Assembly (NCBI RefSeq): GCF_000687475.1
Contig: NC_057321.1
Location: 372,001-436,000 of the forward strand
Source: Ustilaginoidea virens
Lineage: Eukaryota > Ascomycota > Sordariomycetes > Hypocreales > Clavicipitaceae
Reading direction: 5' to 3'
Length of the DNA: 64,000 bases
In this document: one piece after another, positions 23,143 to 32,744 of the stretch
How the letters are laid out: every line of letters begins with the position of its first letter
How positions within the stretch are numbered: position 1 is the stretch's first letter
Made by a program: the position numbers and the translations under genes
The notes under the pieces: model-generated
Seen by the model: the letters and a program-made list of their open reading frames with translations, nothing else
What the model was told of the DNA's origin: nothing
The model's database searches: none

Positions 23143-24072
23143 TGTTACAATTCTGAGGGTAAATATAAAGTGAAGCCGGTATAAGGCAAGACAAATATAA
23201 ATAACCAGAAACGCAGGAAAGGTAAAAAGAGTTAAGAGGCATATAGTGCATTAACAGACTCGATTGTGCTACCCTTCTACTATCTAGAAAGAAAGGGAAA
23301 AGCTATCCTAAATATATCTAAGAGAGAGGGTAGGCCCAGGCATCCAAGGTAGCCAGTAAGAGAGCTCCTCGTAATACCCATTATACCACATTATATCCAG
23401 CCTTACCATATATTTAAAAAATAAGGTCTGATACGTCATATCAAGCCTTACCAAATATTTAAAATAATACCCGGTATGCCACGTAATATCCAGCCGTATT
23501 AAATATTTTAAATAATGCCCGGTGTGCCACGTAATATCCAGCCGTATTAAATATTTTTAAAATAAGGCCCAGTGTGCCCACGTAATATCCGGCCGTATTA
23601 AATATTTTTTAAATAAGGCCCGGTGTGCCCACGTAATATCCGGCCATATTAAATATTTTTAAAATCAGGCCCGGTGTGCCCACGTAATATCCGGCCGTAT
23701 TAAATATCTTTTAAATAAGGCCCGGTGTGCCCACGTAATATCCGGGCGTATTAAATATTTTTAAATAAGGCCCGGTGTGCCCACGTAATATCCGGCCGTA
23801 TTAAATATTTTTAAATAAGGCCCGGTACGTCATATGCCGCCTTACCATATATTTAAGAATAAGGCCCGATACGTCATATCAAGCCTTACCAAAAATAAGG
23901 CCCGATAAAGGCCTACCTTATTTGGTATACAGTACTAATCCACTGAAAATCCGGAAGGTAAACGGTAAAGGCTCAAGGTTGGTAAGACCACCGTATGTCT
24001 GGTGGGACAGTCGTAAGTCCAAGAGACGGTGGAAGGGCCAGCAGTCTAGTAGACTACCATAGGATTTTAACA
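23143..24072 (-). repeat. 3' LTR of Cp2
   Basis: 930 bp, TGTTAAAATCC at the element-oriented start and GAATTGTAACA at the end. It matches the 5' LTR over its length with a small number of transitions. The AT-rich and repeat-bearing central part (23360-23890) is listed separately. Confidence 0.95.
23360..23890 (-). repeat. Tandem array of ~50-bp units inside the Cp2 3' LTR
   Basis: About ten units, each with GTGCCCACGTAATATCCGG, CGTATTAAATATTT and an A/T tract, then AATAAGGCCC. The outer units vary (TACGTCATATCAAGCC). Spacers are not unique, so this is a minisatellite within the LTR, not a CRISPR. The second copy is at 30257-30775 in the 5' LTR. Its place in the upstream part of the LTR would suit repeated promoter or enhancer sites, which is inference. 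Confidence 0.9.
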
Positions 24073-24197
24073 CCCCCTCTGATTAGCTACTGTAGTAGCA
24101 AGCTAATCGTATATAAAGGATAGGGAAAGAAAATGCATTAAAAAGGGCTAAGGAAAAACATATATATATAAAAAAACCTTAGTAAAAACAGTATAAG

Positions 24198-27100
24198 TTA
24201 GCGGGCCCTAAGGCCTAGTAACTCACGGAACCTGGTAAATTTAGGGCCCGGCAGTGGCTTGGTAAGACCGTCAGCAGGCATACTATTAGTAGGTAAGTAG
24301 GTAATATTAACCAAGCCCAGCTGGGCTTGCTCCCTAATATACCGGAATTTTAATAGCGTATGCTTGGTGCGAGCATGCTGATTGGGGTCATTAGAATTTG
24401 ATATAGAGCCTTGGTTATCGCAGTAAAGCGGTATAGGGCGTTCTATATTAATATCTAGCTCTTTACAGAGGTTAGATAGCCACTGTACCTCACGGATCGT
24501 CTCAAGTAAAGCATCTGATTCGGCTTCTAAAGTAGATAGTACTACTAAAGAGGCTCGCTTAGAACGCCAGCTAATAGGACCACTATTAATAGTAGTAAGA
24601 AAACCTCCAGTTGATTTAGAAGTCTCTTTACAGCCAGCAAAATCGCTATCTGAATAAGCGGTTATAATAGGCTGTTGCTTGCTATTAGTAGTACGATAAT
24701 AAATAGCTATATTCTCAGTGCCTTTAAGATAGCTAAAAGCGCCCTTCGCAGCATTTAAATGCACAGTAGTTGCCTTGGTCATAAACCGAGAGAGATATTG
24801 GGTAGGAAATGCTAGGTCGGGCCTAGTCATCATCATAAGCCACATTATAGTGCCTGTAAGGCTCTGATACAGACTTTGATCAGTAGGGCTAAGGTCTTTT
24901 CCACTAGATTCATTTAGAACCCCTGGTTGTAGTGGAATTAGCTGAGGTTTAACATCCTGTAAGCCAAATTTAGCTAGGACCTCTGCTATAAATTGGGCTT
25001 GATGTAGCCACAATAAACCTTCCTTCCTGTTCCGTATAATCTGTACGCCTAGGAAGAAGGAAGCCGGACCGCGGTCTTCTATAGTATAGACCTTATGAAA
25101 TTTCCTTTTTAGCTGGTTAATATAAGTTATATTTGGACCAACTAAAAGGCAGTCGTCAACATAAGTGACGATAAAGGTGCTGGTTTGCTTATTATAAAAT
25201 ACGGCAGCATTAGAAGCTAATGGTAAAAATCCTTCACTAGAAATCAGATCTTTTAGCCGATGTTGCCATTCGCGGGGAGCTTGTTTTAGTCTGTATAGGG
25301 CCTTCTTTAATAAAATAGCTTGCTTTATAGAAGGGTCAAAGCCAGCTTCTTTAAGCAAAGTTAGTAACCGTTGCCGCTGTATATCAGACCAAAGCTTGCT
25401 ATCGTTATTAGTTAATAATAGGCTCTCTGTAAATTCAAGAAATCCATCAGGGATATCTATGTAAATTGTTTCAGAAAGTTCGCTATTTAGAAAGGCGCCT
25501 ATAAAGTCGATTTGTTCTATTTCCCAATTATTACTAGCTGCCAAAGCCAGTATAACCCTCCAGGTGGGTGGGATAGAGGTGGAAGCATAGGTATGCTGGA
25601 AGTCCTTTCCTTCGACTTGCATAAAACCCTTGACTACTAATCTAGCCTTATATTTTATAGGCTGATTATTGTCATCCTTTTTAACCCGAAAAACAGGCCT
25701 ATTGCGTATAATTTTCCTATCAATAGGAACGCTAGACTTAGGAATAAATTGGAAGACTTTAGTATCTAAAAGCTGCTCGAATTCCTTAAATAATGCCTTT
25801 ATCCAAAGGTCTTTTTCTTTTTCAGGGCATCGTAGCATATCCTTCCAGCTATTAGGCGTACCATCAGGGGCCTTTTTAGCTAGCTTACGCTTAGCTGCAT
25901 AGCAGGAATCCCATATCAGGTGGTGTAGGATATTACCCTCCTGAAGGAATAAGTCGGTAAGGCCAGTAGGGTTAATAGGGCCCGTAGGATTAGTAGGGCC
26001 CGTAGGGCCAGCAGGGCCAGCAGGGTCAGCAGGGCCAGCAAGGTCGGTAGGATTAAGACTGGTAAGGATATCTATAAGGTCATCCTTTGCAGTAGCCGGG
26101 GACTGTATTGTAGGACGGTAATCCATGGTAAGATTAGTAGGGTCCGGGACGCTTTCTAGGTCATCCAGAATAACATTAGTATTATTAATGTTAGTAAGGT
26201 TAGTAGGGTCAGGGATGCTTTCCAGGTCATCCAGTAAAATAGCAGGTTCTTTACTGCTAGATACCCCCTCTGAACCTGTATTTTGCCCTCTGTGAAAGTC
26301 TCCTTCTAGGCCACTTGATATAGGGCCTATACCTTCATTTTGGTGGATGAAGGTAATAAAGGTTGTTTTAGTAATAACCTTCTTTTTTAGAAGATAAACA
26401 AGGTAGGTATTATTACCTAGAGTGGCAAGGAGCCTACCAGGCTCGGTTCGGGGCGCTAATTTGCGGCTTTTTACACGCTTTTCGTGTGGTATAAGCACCT
26501 CAATAGCAGCTCCAATAGCCCTAAGGTTAATAAGATCAGGATAGTGCTTAGGGGTTATTTGGTCATAATCTTTTAATAACTCTAAATAAGGGCTAGAAGG
26601 TCTATTAGTAACTGCCGTAATATTTACCAGCATAACAACGCTAGTAATTACGGCGGACCAAAGGTTAGAAGGTAACCTTGACCAGGTTATCGTGGCACGT
26701 AACCTATCAGCTATAACCCTAATGGAACGTTCAGCTAGGCCGTTTTGTTCATGTATATAGGGGCAAGAGGTATTAAACGTTATACCTTGTAAGGTAAGCC
26801 AATCGTTGAGCATTTTATTAATTTCGTTACCACCATCATAGTGGAACTCAACAGGGGTTTTACTATATCTGACCTGCAGGCTTTGTATAAAGCCCTGTAA
26901 TGCTGTAAATACCGTGGTGCCTTCCCTATTAGGCAGTAAATAAAGCCAACGGAATCGGGATTTTCTGTCCACTAATATAAGGGCAATAGGTCGTTTGTTG
27001 TATGGTGTGGGTGATATAGCAAAAGTATCACCTTCTATAATATCCAGGCATTTAGCTGGATTAGGTATCGCATCCTTAGAAGGTCGCCTAACCTTCTTGG

Positions 27101-27221
27101 CCTGAATATAGGCCAGGCAGCGAAAATCAGCATCTTTAACCTTATCGAGATTAGGTAAACCAGGGGTATTAGCACAGGTCTTTTTAAGTAGCTGAATACC
27201 TATATGCCCTAGCCGTATATG
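24198..27221 (-). CDS. Cp2 Pol: integrase, reverse transcriptase, RNase H (924-codon open stretch from 26972)
   Basis: The stretch after the last nonsense codon is open from 27221 to TAG at 24198; the first ATG is at 26972. It begins with the pre-integrase HIRLGHIG. The integrase core keeps all three acidic sites (VDRKSRFRWLYLL, FHYDGGNE, EQNGLAERSIR). A linker of about 130 residues rich in DPTNLT and GPTGPT repeats follows. RT begins near KAPDGTPNSWKDM, with FRVKKDDNNQPIKYKARLVV and the catalytic YVDDCLLVG. RNase H runs from TAYSDSDFAGCKETSKSTGG through STLEAESDALLE to ADGLTKPLPG. Length and order are normal for copia. These enzymes copy element RNA and insert the DNA. The frame is continuous with the two upstream open stretches, so this is one polyprotein. 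Confidence 0.93.
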   Translation of the reverse strand, partial: HIRLGHIGIQLLKKTCANTPGLPNLDKVKDADFRCLAYIQAKKVRRPSKDAIPNPAKCLDIIEGDTFAISPTPYNKRPIALILVDRKSRFRWLYLLPNREGTTVFTALQGFIQSLQVRYSKTPVEFHYDGGNEINKMLNDWLTLQGITFNTSCPYIHEQNGLAERSIRVIADRLRATITWSRLPSNLWSAVITSVVMLVNITAVTNRPSSPYLELLKDYDQITPKHYPDLINLRAIGAAIEVLIPHEKRVKSRKLAPRTEPGRLLATLGNNTYLVYLLKKKVITKTTFITFIHQNEGIGPISSGLEGDFHRGQNTGSEGVSSSKEPAILLDDLESIPDPTNLTNINNTNVILDDLESVPDPTNLTMDYRPTIQSPATAKDDLIDILTSLNPTDLAGPADPAGPAGPTGPTNPTGPINPTGLTDLFLQEGNILHHLIWDSCYAAKRKLAKKAPDGTPNSWKDMLRCPEKEKDLWIKALFKEFEQLLDTKVFQFIPKSSVPIDRKIIRNRPVFRVKKDDNNQPIKYKARLVVKGFMQVEGKDFQHTYASTSIPPTWRVILALAASNNWEIEQIDFIGAFLNSELSETIYIDIPDGFLEFTESLLLTNNDSKLWSDIQRQRLLTLLKEAGFDPSIKQAILLKKALYRLKQAPREWQHRLKDLISSEGFLPLASNAAVFYNKQTSTFIVTYVDDCLLVGPNITYINQLKRKFHKVYTIEDRGPASFFLGVQIIRNRKEGLLWLHQAQFIAEVLAKFGLQDVKPQLIPLQPGVLNESSGKDLSPTDQSLYQSLTGTIMWLMMMTRPDLAFPTQYLSRFMTKATTVHLNAAKGAFSYLKGTENIAIYYRTTNSKQQPIITAYSDSDFAGCKETSKSTGGFLTTINSGPISWRSKRASLVVLSTLEAESDALLETIREVQWLSNLCKELDINIERPIPLYCDNQGSISNSNDPNQHARTKHTLLKFRYIREQAQLGLVNITYLPTNSMPADGLTKPLPGPKFTRFRELLGLRAR

Positions 27222-28241
27222 CTAAATACCGGCTAATTGTAATATCTTCTGATATTCTGTATTAGCTGTTGTAGGGGCAGGAGAACTGGTAGTATTAGTC
27301 TGTATAGGCGTGGTAGGGTTAGTAACCTCTACGGGGTCTTCGTTATTCGTAATAATAGGAGGGTTAGTAGGGCTAGTAGCCTCTATAGGTTCCTTACTAG
27401 TCGTAGTAGTAGGAACGGGGGTGATAGTGGTATCCAGAGGGTCACTATAATCAGTAGGGTTAGTAGGGCTGGGGACCTCTACTACTATACTATTGGTGGT
27501 AGTATAGTGGCTGCAAGGTTGATGCAGTAGTGGTGTGTCTATTCCTTTTTGTGGAAGGAAAAAGCCGTATTTTTCGAAATTAAAAATGCCGATACATTTA
27601 CGGCTAGCTGACCATAGCTGATTTTTAATTAATACCCCTTTAGCGGCATAGTGTTTTACACCGCTAATAATGTTAATATCCAGAGCAGGAATATATAGTG
27701 CGTTCTTAAGCTCTATAGTGCCCCATTTGGTAGGATTAATGCCTTGTAACATAGTAAATCGTGCTGTGCCCCAACCGGTAGGGGAGATAGGGCCGCCACC
27801 AGTAGTAATTATAGGCTTATCACCCTTCTCAAAGTGGTGAAAAGTGGTGAAATGTTTCTTATCATTAACAATATGACAAGTGGATCCTGTATCGTAAAGG
27901 AGGGCATCCTTGGGGGTCCTGCCGCCTGATTTAGCACTATAGCTTATAGCTAAGGGCTGGGTATCAGGTGATATAGTGGAAGAAGAATAAGATATATTAG
28001 TATCCTGGGTATTATAATTGCCTATAATAAAGGACTCGACATCTTGTTGATTATTAGAGTTATTATTGGAGTCCTGTTTCTTCTTCTGTTGCTGCTTCTT
28101 TTTAGTAGAATTATTCTTGCTATTATTAGTAGAAGCGGTATTAGTAGACCCTTTATTCTTAGGGTCCTTGGAAGCCTTAGGCTTATTTGCAGCTACTTTA
28201 CTAGACCCCTTAGAATGCTGTTCTTCTAGTAAGTCAACCAT
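27222..28241 (-). CDS. Cp2 polyprotein middle part: knuckle-less linker and aspartic protease
   Basis: 339 codons from ATG 28241 to TAG 27222, in the same frame as gag and pol. It opens with MVDLLEEQHSKG, then a Lys/Asn/Ser/Gln-rich basic stretch where other copia elements have a zinc knuckle; no CCHC is visible. Protease motif LLYDTGSTCHIVND lies at about residues 120-133, with the following GGGPISPTGWG flap-like region. The rest is a Thr/Pro/Asn-rich linker. The closing TAG stands where Cp3 has Trp (LWHIRLGHI), so it is a TGG-to-TAG change and not a natural end. The protease would cut the polyprotein inside virus-like particles. Confidence 0.9.
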   Translation of the reverse strand: MVDLLEEQHSKGSSKVAANKPKASKDPKNKGSTNTASTNNSKNNSTKKKQQQKKKQDSNNNSNNQQDVESFIIGNYNTQDTNISYSSSTISPDTQPLAISYSAKSGGRTPKDALLYDTGSTCHIVNDKKHFTTFHHFEKGDKPIITTGGGPISPTGWGTARFTMLQGINPTKWGTIELKNALYIPALDINIISGVKHYAAKGVLIKNQLWSASRKCIGIFNFEKYGFFLPQKGIDTPLLHQPCSHYTTTNSIVVEVPSPTNPTDYSDPLDTTITPVPTTTTSKEPIEATSPTNPPIITNNEDPVEVTNPTTPIQTNTTSSPAPTTANTEYQKILQLAGI

Positions 28242-28349
28242 AAAATACTGGAGGTTAAATTTGCTGCTATTAATAACGCCCTGGGCGCTATAAGCCCTAA
28301 TTATAGAGCGTTGGCGTTCGGTCTAGCGGGTAAATACCCCCTCTACAGC

Positions 28350-29183
28350 CTATAAATACTGGTTAACTTGGTTGAAGGAGTCGATCTTAGAACCTAGGAT
28401 TTTAAGGCGAGAAATATAGCTATTAAATTCGCTATTAAAAGCCTCTAAAGTGCCCTTATAACCGGTGAATGTAAGGGTATGAAAGGTAGGGTATAAGTGT
28501 GCCTGCTGTACTTCTGGTGAGTGGCAATACTGGGCCACTAATAAAAGGTAGGCTTCCTCTGGGTTATTACACCAGTCTATAGCCTCTGCAGCCTCTTTAC
28601 TATAGCTGTTTTTTAGCATTAGTAGTAGGAGGGCCTGTTCAGACTCATTAAAATGCCTAGCTATAGAGGGGTCGTTAATAAAGTTGGCTATTTTAAAGGC
28701 CCTAAGTTGTATTATAAGGGCCTGCTTCCACTGGTCGAAATTATAGGGACTTTTTAGCTTCTGTGACTCCTTAAAGCGGTTGGCAGTCTTAGCTAATTCT
28801 TTAATAGCCCTATCACTAATTTGGTTGGTAATGGTAGGTGCTGTATTATTATAAATAGGCTGTTTACCCTTATATCTTATAGGGGTGGATGGTTGGTCTT
28901 GGTCTATTTCCATAACATCATCCTCATCAGTATCCTTAGTGGTAGTCATCCTAGTGGAAGGTCCAGCTTCAGTAATATTAGTACGCTCCTTTTTAATAGC
29001 CTGGGTGGCCTGGGGGGTCTGTGGGTTAGTATTTTGCTTGGTAACTAGGCCTTGTATAAGGCTAGTTAGGGTATTCATCTGAGACTTCATATCGTCCATA
29101 TCTAACTGTAGTTGTATATTAGGATCAGCTTTAGAACCGGAATCCGTAGGGACCTTATAAGTGGAAGGCCCTGACTGTGCCAT
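28350..29183 (-). CDS. Cp2 Gag (277 codons)
   Basis: ATG at 29183, TAG at 28350. The amino third is polar and disordered-looking. Then RYKGKQPIYNN precedes a copia gag domain (SPYNFDQWKQALIIQLRAF, EEAYLLLVAQYCHSPEVQ, GTLEAFNSEFNSYISRLKIL). It forms the particle shell. The TAG at 28350 and another nine codons on (28323-28325) separate it from the protease part in the same frame. The homologous Cp3 frame lacks the first stop but has the second, so the Gag end may be partly natural or wholly RIP-made. Confidence 0.92.
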   Translation of the reverse strand: MAQSGPSTYKVPTDSGSKADPNIQLQLDMDDMKSQMNTLTSLIQGLVTKQNTNPQTPQATQAIKKERTNITEAGPSTRMTTTKDTDEDDVMEIDQDQPSTPIRYKGKQPIYNNTAPTITNQISDRAIKELAKTANRFKESQKLKSPYNFDQWKQALIIQLRAFKIANFINDPSIARHFNESEQALLLLMLKNSYSKEAAEAIDWCNNPEEAYLLLVAQYCHSPEVQQAHLYPTFHTLTFTGYKGTLEAFNSEFNSYISRLKILGSKIDSFNQVNQYL

Positions 29184-29995
29184 TACAGTGGTTAAAAGTC
29201 GTTGAAAAATGGTGCCGATAGTTGTAAAAGCCGAGGAATAACTAGCTTGCTGGCTAGTAAGATGGTTGAATAACTAATTAAATAACTAGTATAATATTCG
29301 AAAAACTAGGTAAATACCCAGTATATATAGTGACTAGTAGCCTACTATAATAAATAACCGCAGTATATAGCGGTAGGTCTCAGTATATAAGAAAGAGCAC
29401 AGGTGCGTAGGTGCCGTAGGTGCTGTGAAATAAATCCGTAAGTGCCGTAGGTGCCGTAGGTGCCGTGAAATAAATCCCGTAAGTGCCGTGGGTGCCGTAG
29501 GTGCCGTGAATAAAAATCCGTAAGTGCCGTAGGTGCCGTAGGTAATGTGATATAAATATTATCACTGCCGCAAGTGCCTTAATATAGGGGTACCGTAAGT
29601 GCCGTACCACAAAAATTATATATAGAATAATATAACAGGTGCCGTAAGGTGCAGTAGGTATCGTGCACTAGGTGCAAAGGTGTTATATAGTGGTATAGTA
29701 TAATAGATATTACACTATAAAATCTGTAGGTGCCGTAGATTACTCCAAGGGTGCCGTAAGGTTACGCTGTAGGTTGCCGTAAGGTTATGCCAAAGGTTGA
29801 TATAAGGTTATACCGTTGATTACCGTAGGATAACGCTATAAATTACTAAAGGATTAGCCGAAGGTGATAATAGGTAAGCAGAGATACCAAAGGGTAAGCT
29901 GAGGGTGCCAAAAGATTTAGCTATATTAGTAGTACTAATAAGCAAGAGAGACTAAAGGGTGAACACAAAAGATAGGGTGAAACAAAGAAGTAAAA
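29184..29995 (-). other. Cp2 leader with GTGCCGTAG minisatellite
   Basis: About 810 bp between primer site and gag ATG. At 29395-29605 the plus strand repeats GTGCCGTAG (9-10 bp) many times, with AAATAAATCC spacers; degenerate copies extend to about 29900 (GTGCCGTAAG, GGTTATACC). The 76-codon minus-strand open frame at 29380-29610 is a product of this repeat. No protein is recognised. It could form hairpins in the genomic RNA; not tested. Confidence 0.8.
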
Positions 29996-30010
29996 CCCGG
30001 GCTTATAACC
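29996..30010 (-). promoter_or_regulatory. Cp2 primer-binding site
   Basis: Inverted, the bases next to the 5' LTR read GGTTATAAGCCCGGG. This is the same initiator-tRNA anticodon-arm match as in Cp1 and Cp3 with one G-to-A change (TATGAG to TATAAG). Confidence 0.75.
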
Positions 30011-30940
30011 TGTTATAATTCTGAGGGTAAATATAAAGTGAAGCCGGTATAAGGCAAGACAAATATAAATAACTAGAAACGCAGGAAAGGTGAAAAGAGT
30101 TAAGAGGCATGTAGTGTATTAACAGACTCGATTGTGCTACCTTTCTACTATCTAGAAAGAAAGGGAAAAGCTATCCTAAATATATCTAAGAGAGAGGGTA
30201 GGCCCAGGCATCTAAGGTAGCCAGTAAGAGAGCTCCTTGTAATACCCATTATATCACATTATATCCAGCCTTACCATATATTTAAAAAATAAGGTCTGAT
30301 ACGTCATATCAAGCCTTACTAAATATTTAAAATAATACCCGGTATGCCACGTAATATCCAGCCGTATTAAATATTTTAAATAATGCCCGGTGTGCCACGT
30401 AATATCCAGCCGTATTAAATATTTTTAAAATAAGGCCCAGTGTGCCCACGTAATATCCGGCCGTATTAAATATTTTTTAAATAAGGCCCGGTGTGCCCAC
30501 GTAATATCCGGCCATATTAAATATTTTTAAAATCAGGCCCGGTGTGCCCACGTAATATCCGGCCGTATTAAATATCTTTTAAATAAGGCCCGGTGTGCCC
30601 ACGTAATATCCGGGCGTATTAAATATTTTTAAATAAGGCCCGGTGTGCCCACGTAATATCCGGCCGTATTAAATATTTTTAAATAAGGCCCGGTACGTCA
30701 TATGCTGCCTTACCATATATTTAAGAATAAGGCCCGATACGTTATATCAAGCCTTACCAAAAATAAGGCCCGATAAAGGCCTACCTTATTTGGTATATAG
30801 TACTAATCCACTGAAAATCCGGAAGGTAAACGGTAAAGGCTCAAGGTTGGTAAGACCACTGTATGTCTGGTGGGACAGTCGTAAGTCCAAGAGACGGTGG
30901 AAGGGCCAGCAGTCTAGTAGACTACCATAGGATTTTAATA
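30011..30940 (-). repeat. 5' LTR of Cp2
   Basis: 930 bp and colinear with the 3' LTR, including the same ten-unit array at 30257-30775. Differences seen are single transitions such as CCAGAAAC/CTAGAAAC near 30080. Its terminal CA has become TA at 30939-30940. Confidence 0.95.
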
Positions 30941-30945
30941 GATAT

Positions 30946-32400
30946 AGCATAGGGAAAGTAAGTGATAAAAGAGCTTATAATCTATTGAACTTATTAAGTG
31001 GCATTAAGCGAATATTAGGCATCTTAATATAAGGCTGTATAGGGATTTGCTCTGCTAGCTCCTGCCCTTAGAGCTGATTATAGAGGCGTTTAAGATCTAA
31101 CTGAGCTATAATAAATATTGGAACAGCTGCCTGATTATATATATGTGCGTTATCTTTAGTTGTATAAGCCTCTTTCTTATCTATGGGCTGCTTAAAGTTA
31201 ATATCTTCGATATTTTGAATAGCTAATTGCGCTATAATATCGCTGTCCTTAGGAAGTTCATCAATATAAGTATGGTTAATTATAATATTATAATATCTAG
31301 GATGGTGGCGCCGCAGAAACTCTAACTAAATCTTAATATACTGCTTTCGTATACGAAACTGGTTTTTAAACTGACGAATTATATAAGGTTGATTATTAGC
31401 ATTCTAAGGTCGAAGAATAATTATATCCAGGTCCTTTAGAAGCAGAGGGAGTTGTGAATATACTATCCTAATATCCCGAAGGAAGTTAATAATATGACCG
31501 CAATACTGATATTACTGGCCACGATATTGGAACACTTAGATATGCATATAAACTTGTGTAATTAGCATTTCTTTGATTTGTGATAAAGGTGGAAGAAAGT
31601 CTGGAATAGTGCTAAAGTTAAAGTTATTTTCTTGTGAAAAGAAAGGGGGTTTATTTAGGCCCTTATTTGTATCACGTCGGCGGCATCTGCGGCAGATATA
31701 ATTGCGTAGGTCGAGGCTAAACCACTTTGTTTTGCATTGAATGTAATACTCTATTTTGTAGTTATTAATCTTTGCATTCTAGTTAGTAAGGAGAAGAATA
31801 TTAGATTCGTTAATTGCTATTAAAGATAGATCACCTGTAAACGTAGGGTTTCCGATAAACTCCCTAGGTTGTACTACTAAGGTAGCTGCTGCTTGCTGTG
31901 AACTTTAACCCTATTGAGACGAGAATATAAATAGATTATTGGTACTGCTGCTGAAGAATGATAATCTTAGCGTAGAACTAGCAGCAGAATGCTTATACCT
32001 GTAATTGCAGCAATGAGGAACCTCGTCACCATTCGCTGTGAAATATTGAGACCTAGGCTAAATATTGTGACAATTTAAGCAGACTTATTGTTCATTTTGA
32101 TCGTCTATACTACTAATAGTGTTAGCATACCAAATGTATAGGCTGTCGGGATATCGATGCGCAGTAGTACGAGCAATTCTATATGCGCTGCAAATAAAGA
32201 AACCAATATTATTATTATTACTGTTACTATCTCGAGATAGAGGCCGAGATAGAGGCCGAGATAGAGGCTGAGGTAGAGGCTGATTATATTGATTTGGTTG
32301 CAAAAGGGCTGATGATAGAGGAGTAGCTAAGGGCTGCTCGCCGGCTCGGCGTCGAACCTAATATTCACGCCGAATAATATCCTATATATATATATATTAG
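30946..32400 (-). pseudogene. Helitron relic, amino-terminal zinc-finger and DUF6570-like part
   Basis: Minus-strand translation, read leftwards: a low-complexity start with a 12-base repeat coding SRPL (32225-32280); a Cys pair CLNCHNI near 32060 and HCCNY near 32000; CRRCRRRD near 31680; then IKEMLITQVY (about 31560-31590), GHIINFLRDI, LDIIILRP and, at the Cp2 edge, LSLTFPMLY. The CRRC...INF order is what I know from the region before the Helitron_like_N domain (DUF6570 in Pfam terms). The frame joins the YPYSKADF start at 23142 when Cp2 and one GATAT are removed. Stops are scattered, TAG and TAA. The start is not defined. Confidence 0.7.
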
Positions 32401-32483
32401 AGTTTATATGATATTATATCTACTAATGGTAAGAGTAAATACCTGCTGCCGATGTGCCTATGCCTGAGTAGGAGTATCATTAG

Positions 32484-32737
32484 TGTGAAGGACTAGCCCT
32501 AGGACGACTACGAATAGGCGTTAAATATATATATTAATAAAACTAAGGAGGAAGGGAGAAGAGCCTGAATCGGATCCCTTCCGCAGTCTATATATATCCG
32601 TGTGTGGCGCGGGCTAGAGCCCTAATATTACCCTATAGGCCCGCGCGTCTGCCTTATATCATCCGTGCCGGACTAGATATAAGCGCAGCCCGAGCCCTAG
32701 CCAATTTATAATACAGGCATAGCCCGAGTCCGTAATA
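32484..32737 (-). repeat. 3' LTR of Gy2
   Basis: 254 bp, an inverted copy of the Gy1-type LTR. The plus strand reads TGTGAAGGACTAGCCC at its left edge and CCGAGTCCGTAATA at its right. It is followed by TACCCCCCTT, the complement of the AAGGGGGGTA polypurine tract, which identifies it as a 3' LTR of a minus-strand element. Confidence 0.9.
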
Positions 32738-32744
32738 TACCCCC

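Larger units (their letters stand above)
23143..30940 (-). mobile_element. Cp2: nearly intact Ty1/copia retrotransposon inside the Helitron
   Basis: 7798 bp between two GATAT duplications (23138-23142 and 30941-30945). LTRs of 930 bp lie at 23143-24072 (3') and 30011-30940 (5'). It has a primer site, a repeat-rich leader, a single polyprotein frame with only three stops, and the purine tract AGAGGGGG (minus strand) beside the 3' LTR. It is the best preserved autonomous-type element of the window. Confidence 0.95.
22270..32483 (-). mobile_element. Helitron relic, interrupted by Cp2
   Basis: The two flanks of Cp2 (22270-23142 and 30941-32483) form one minus-strand coding relic with features of a Helitron replicase. 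It is bounded on the right by the Gy2 LTR and on the left by the DtB LTR, so neither Helitron end is visible, and the helicase half is missing. It is among the oldest layers in the window. Confidence 0.7.

Noticed and set aside
23360..23890. Regular ~50-bp repeat array that could be taken for CRISPR
   Set aside because: No unique spacers; whole units repeat, the array lies in an LTR, occurs in both LTRs and the genome is eukaryotic.
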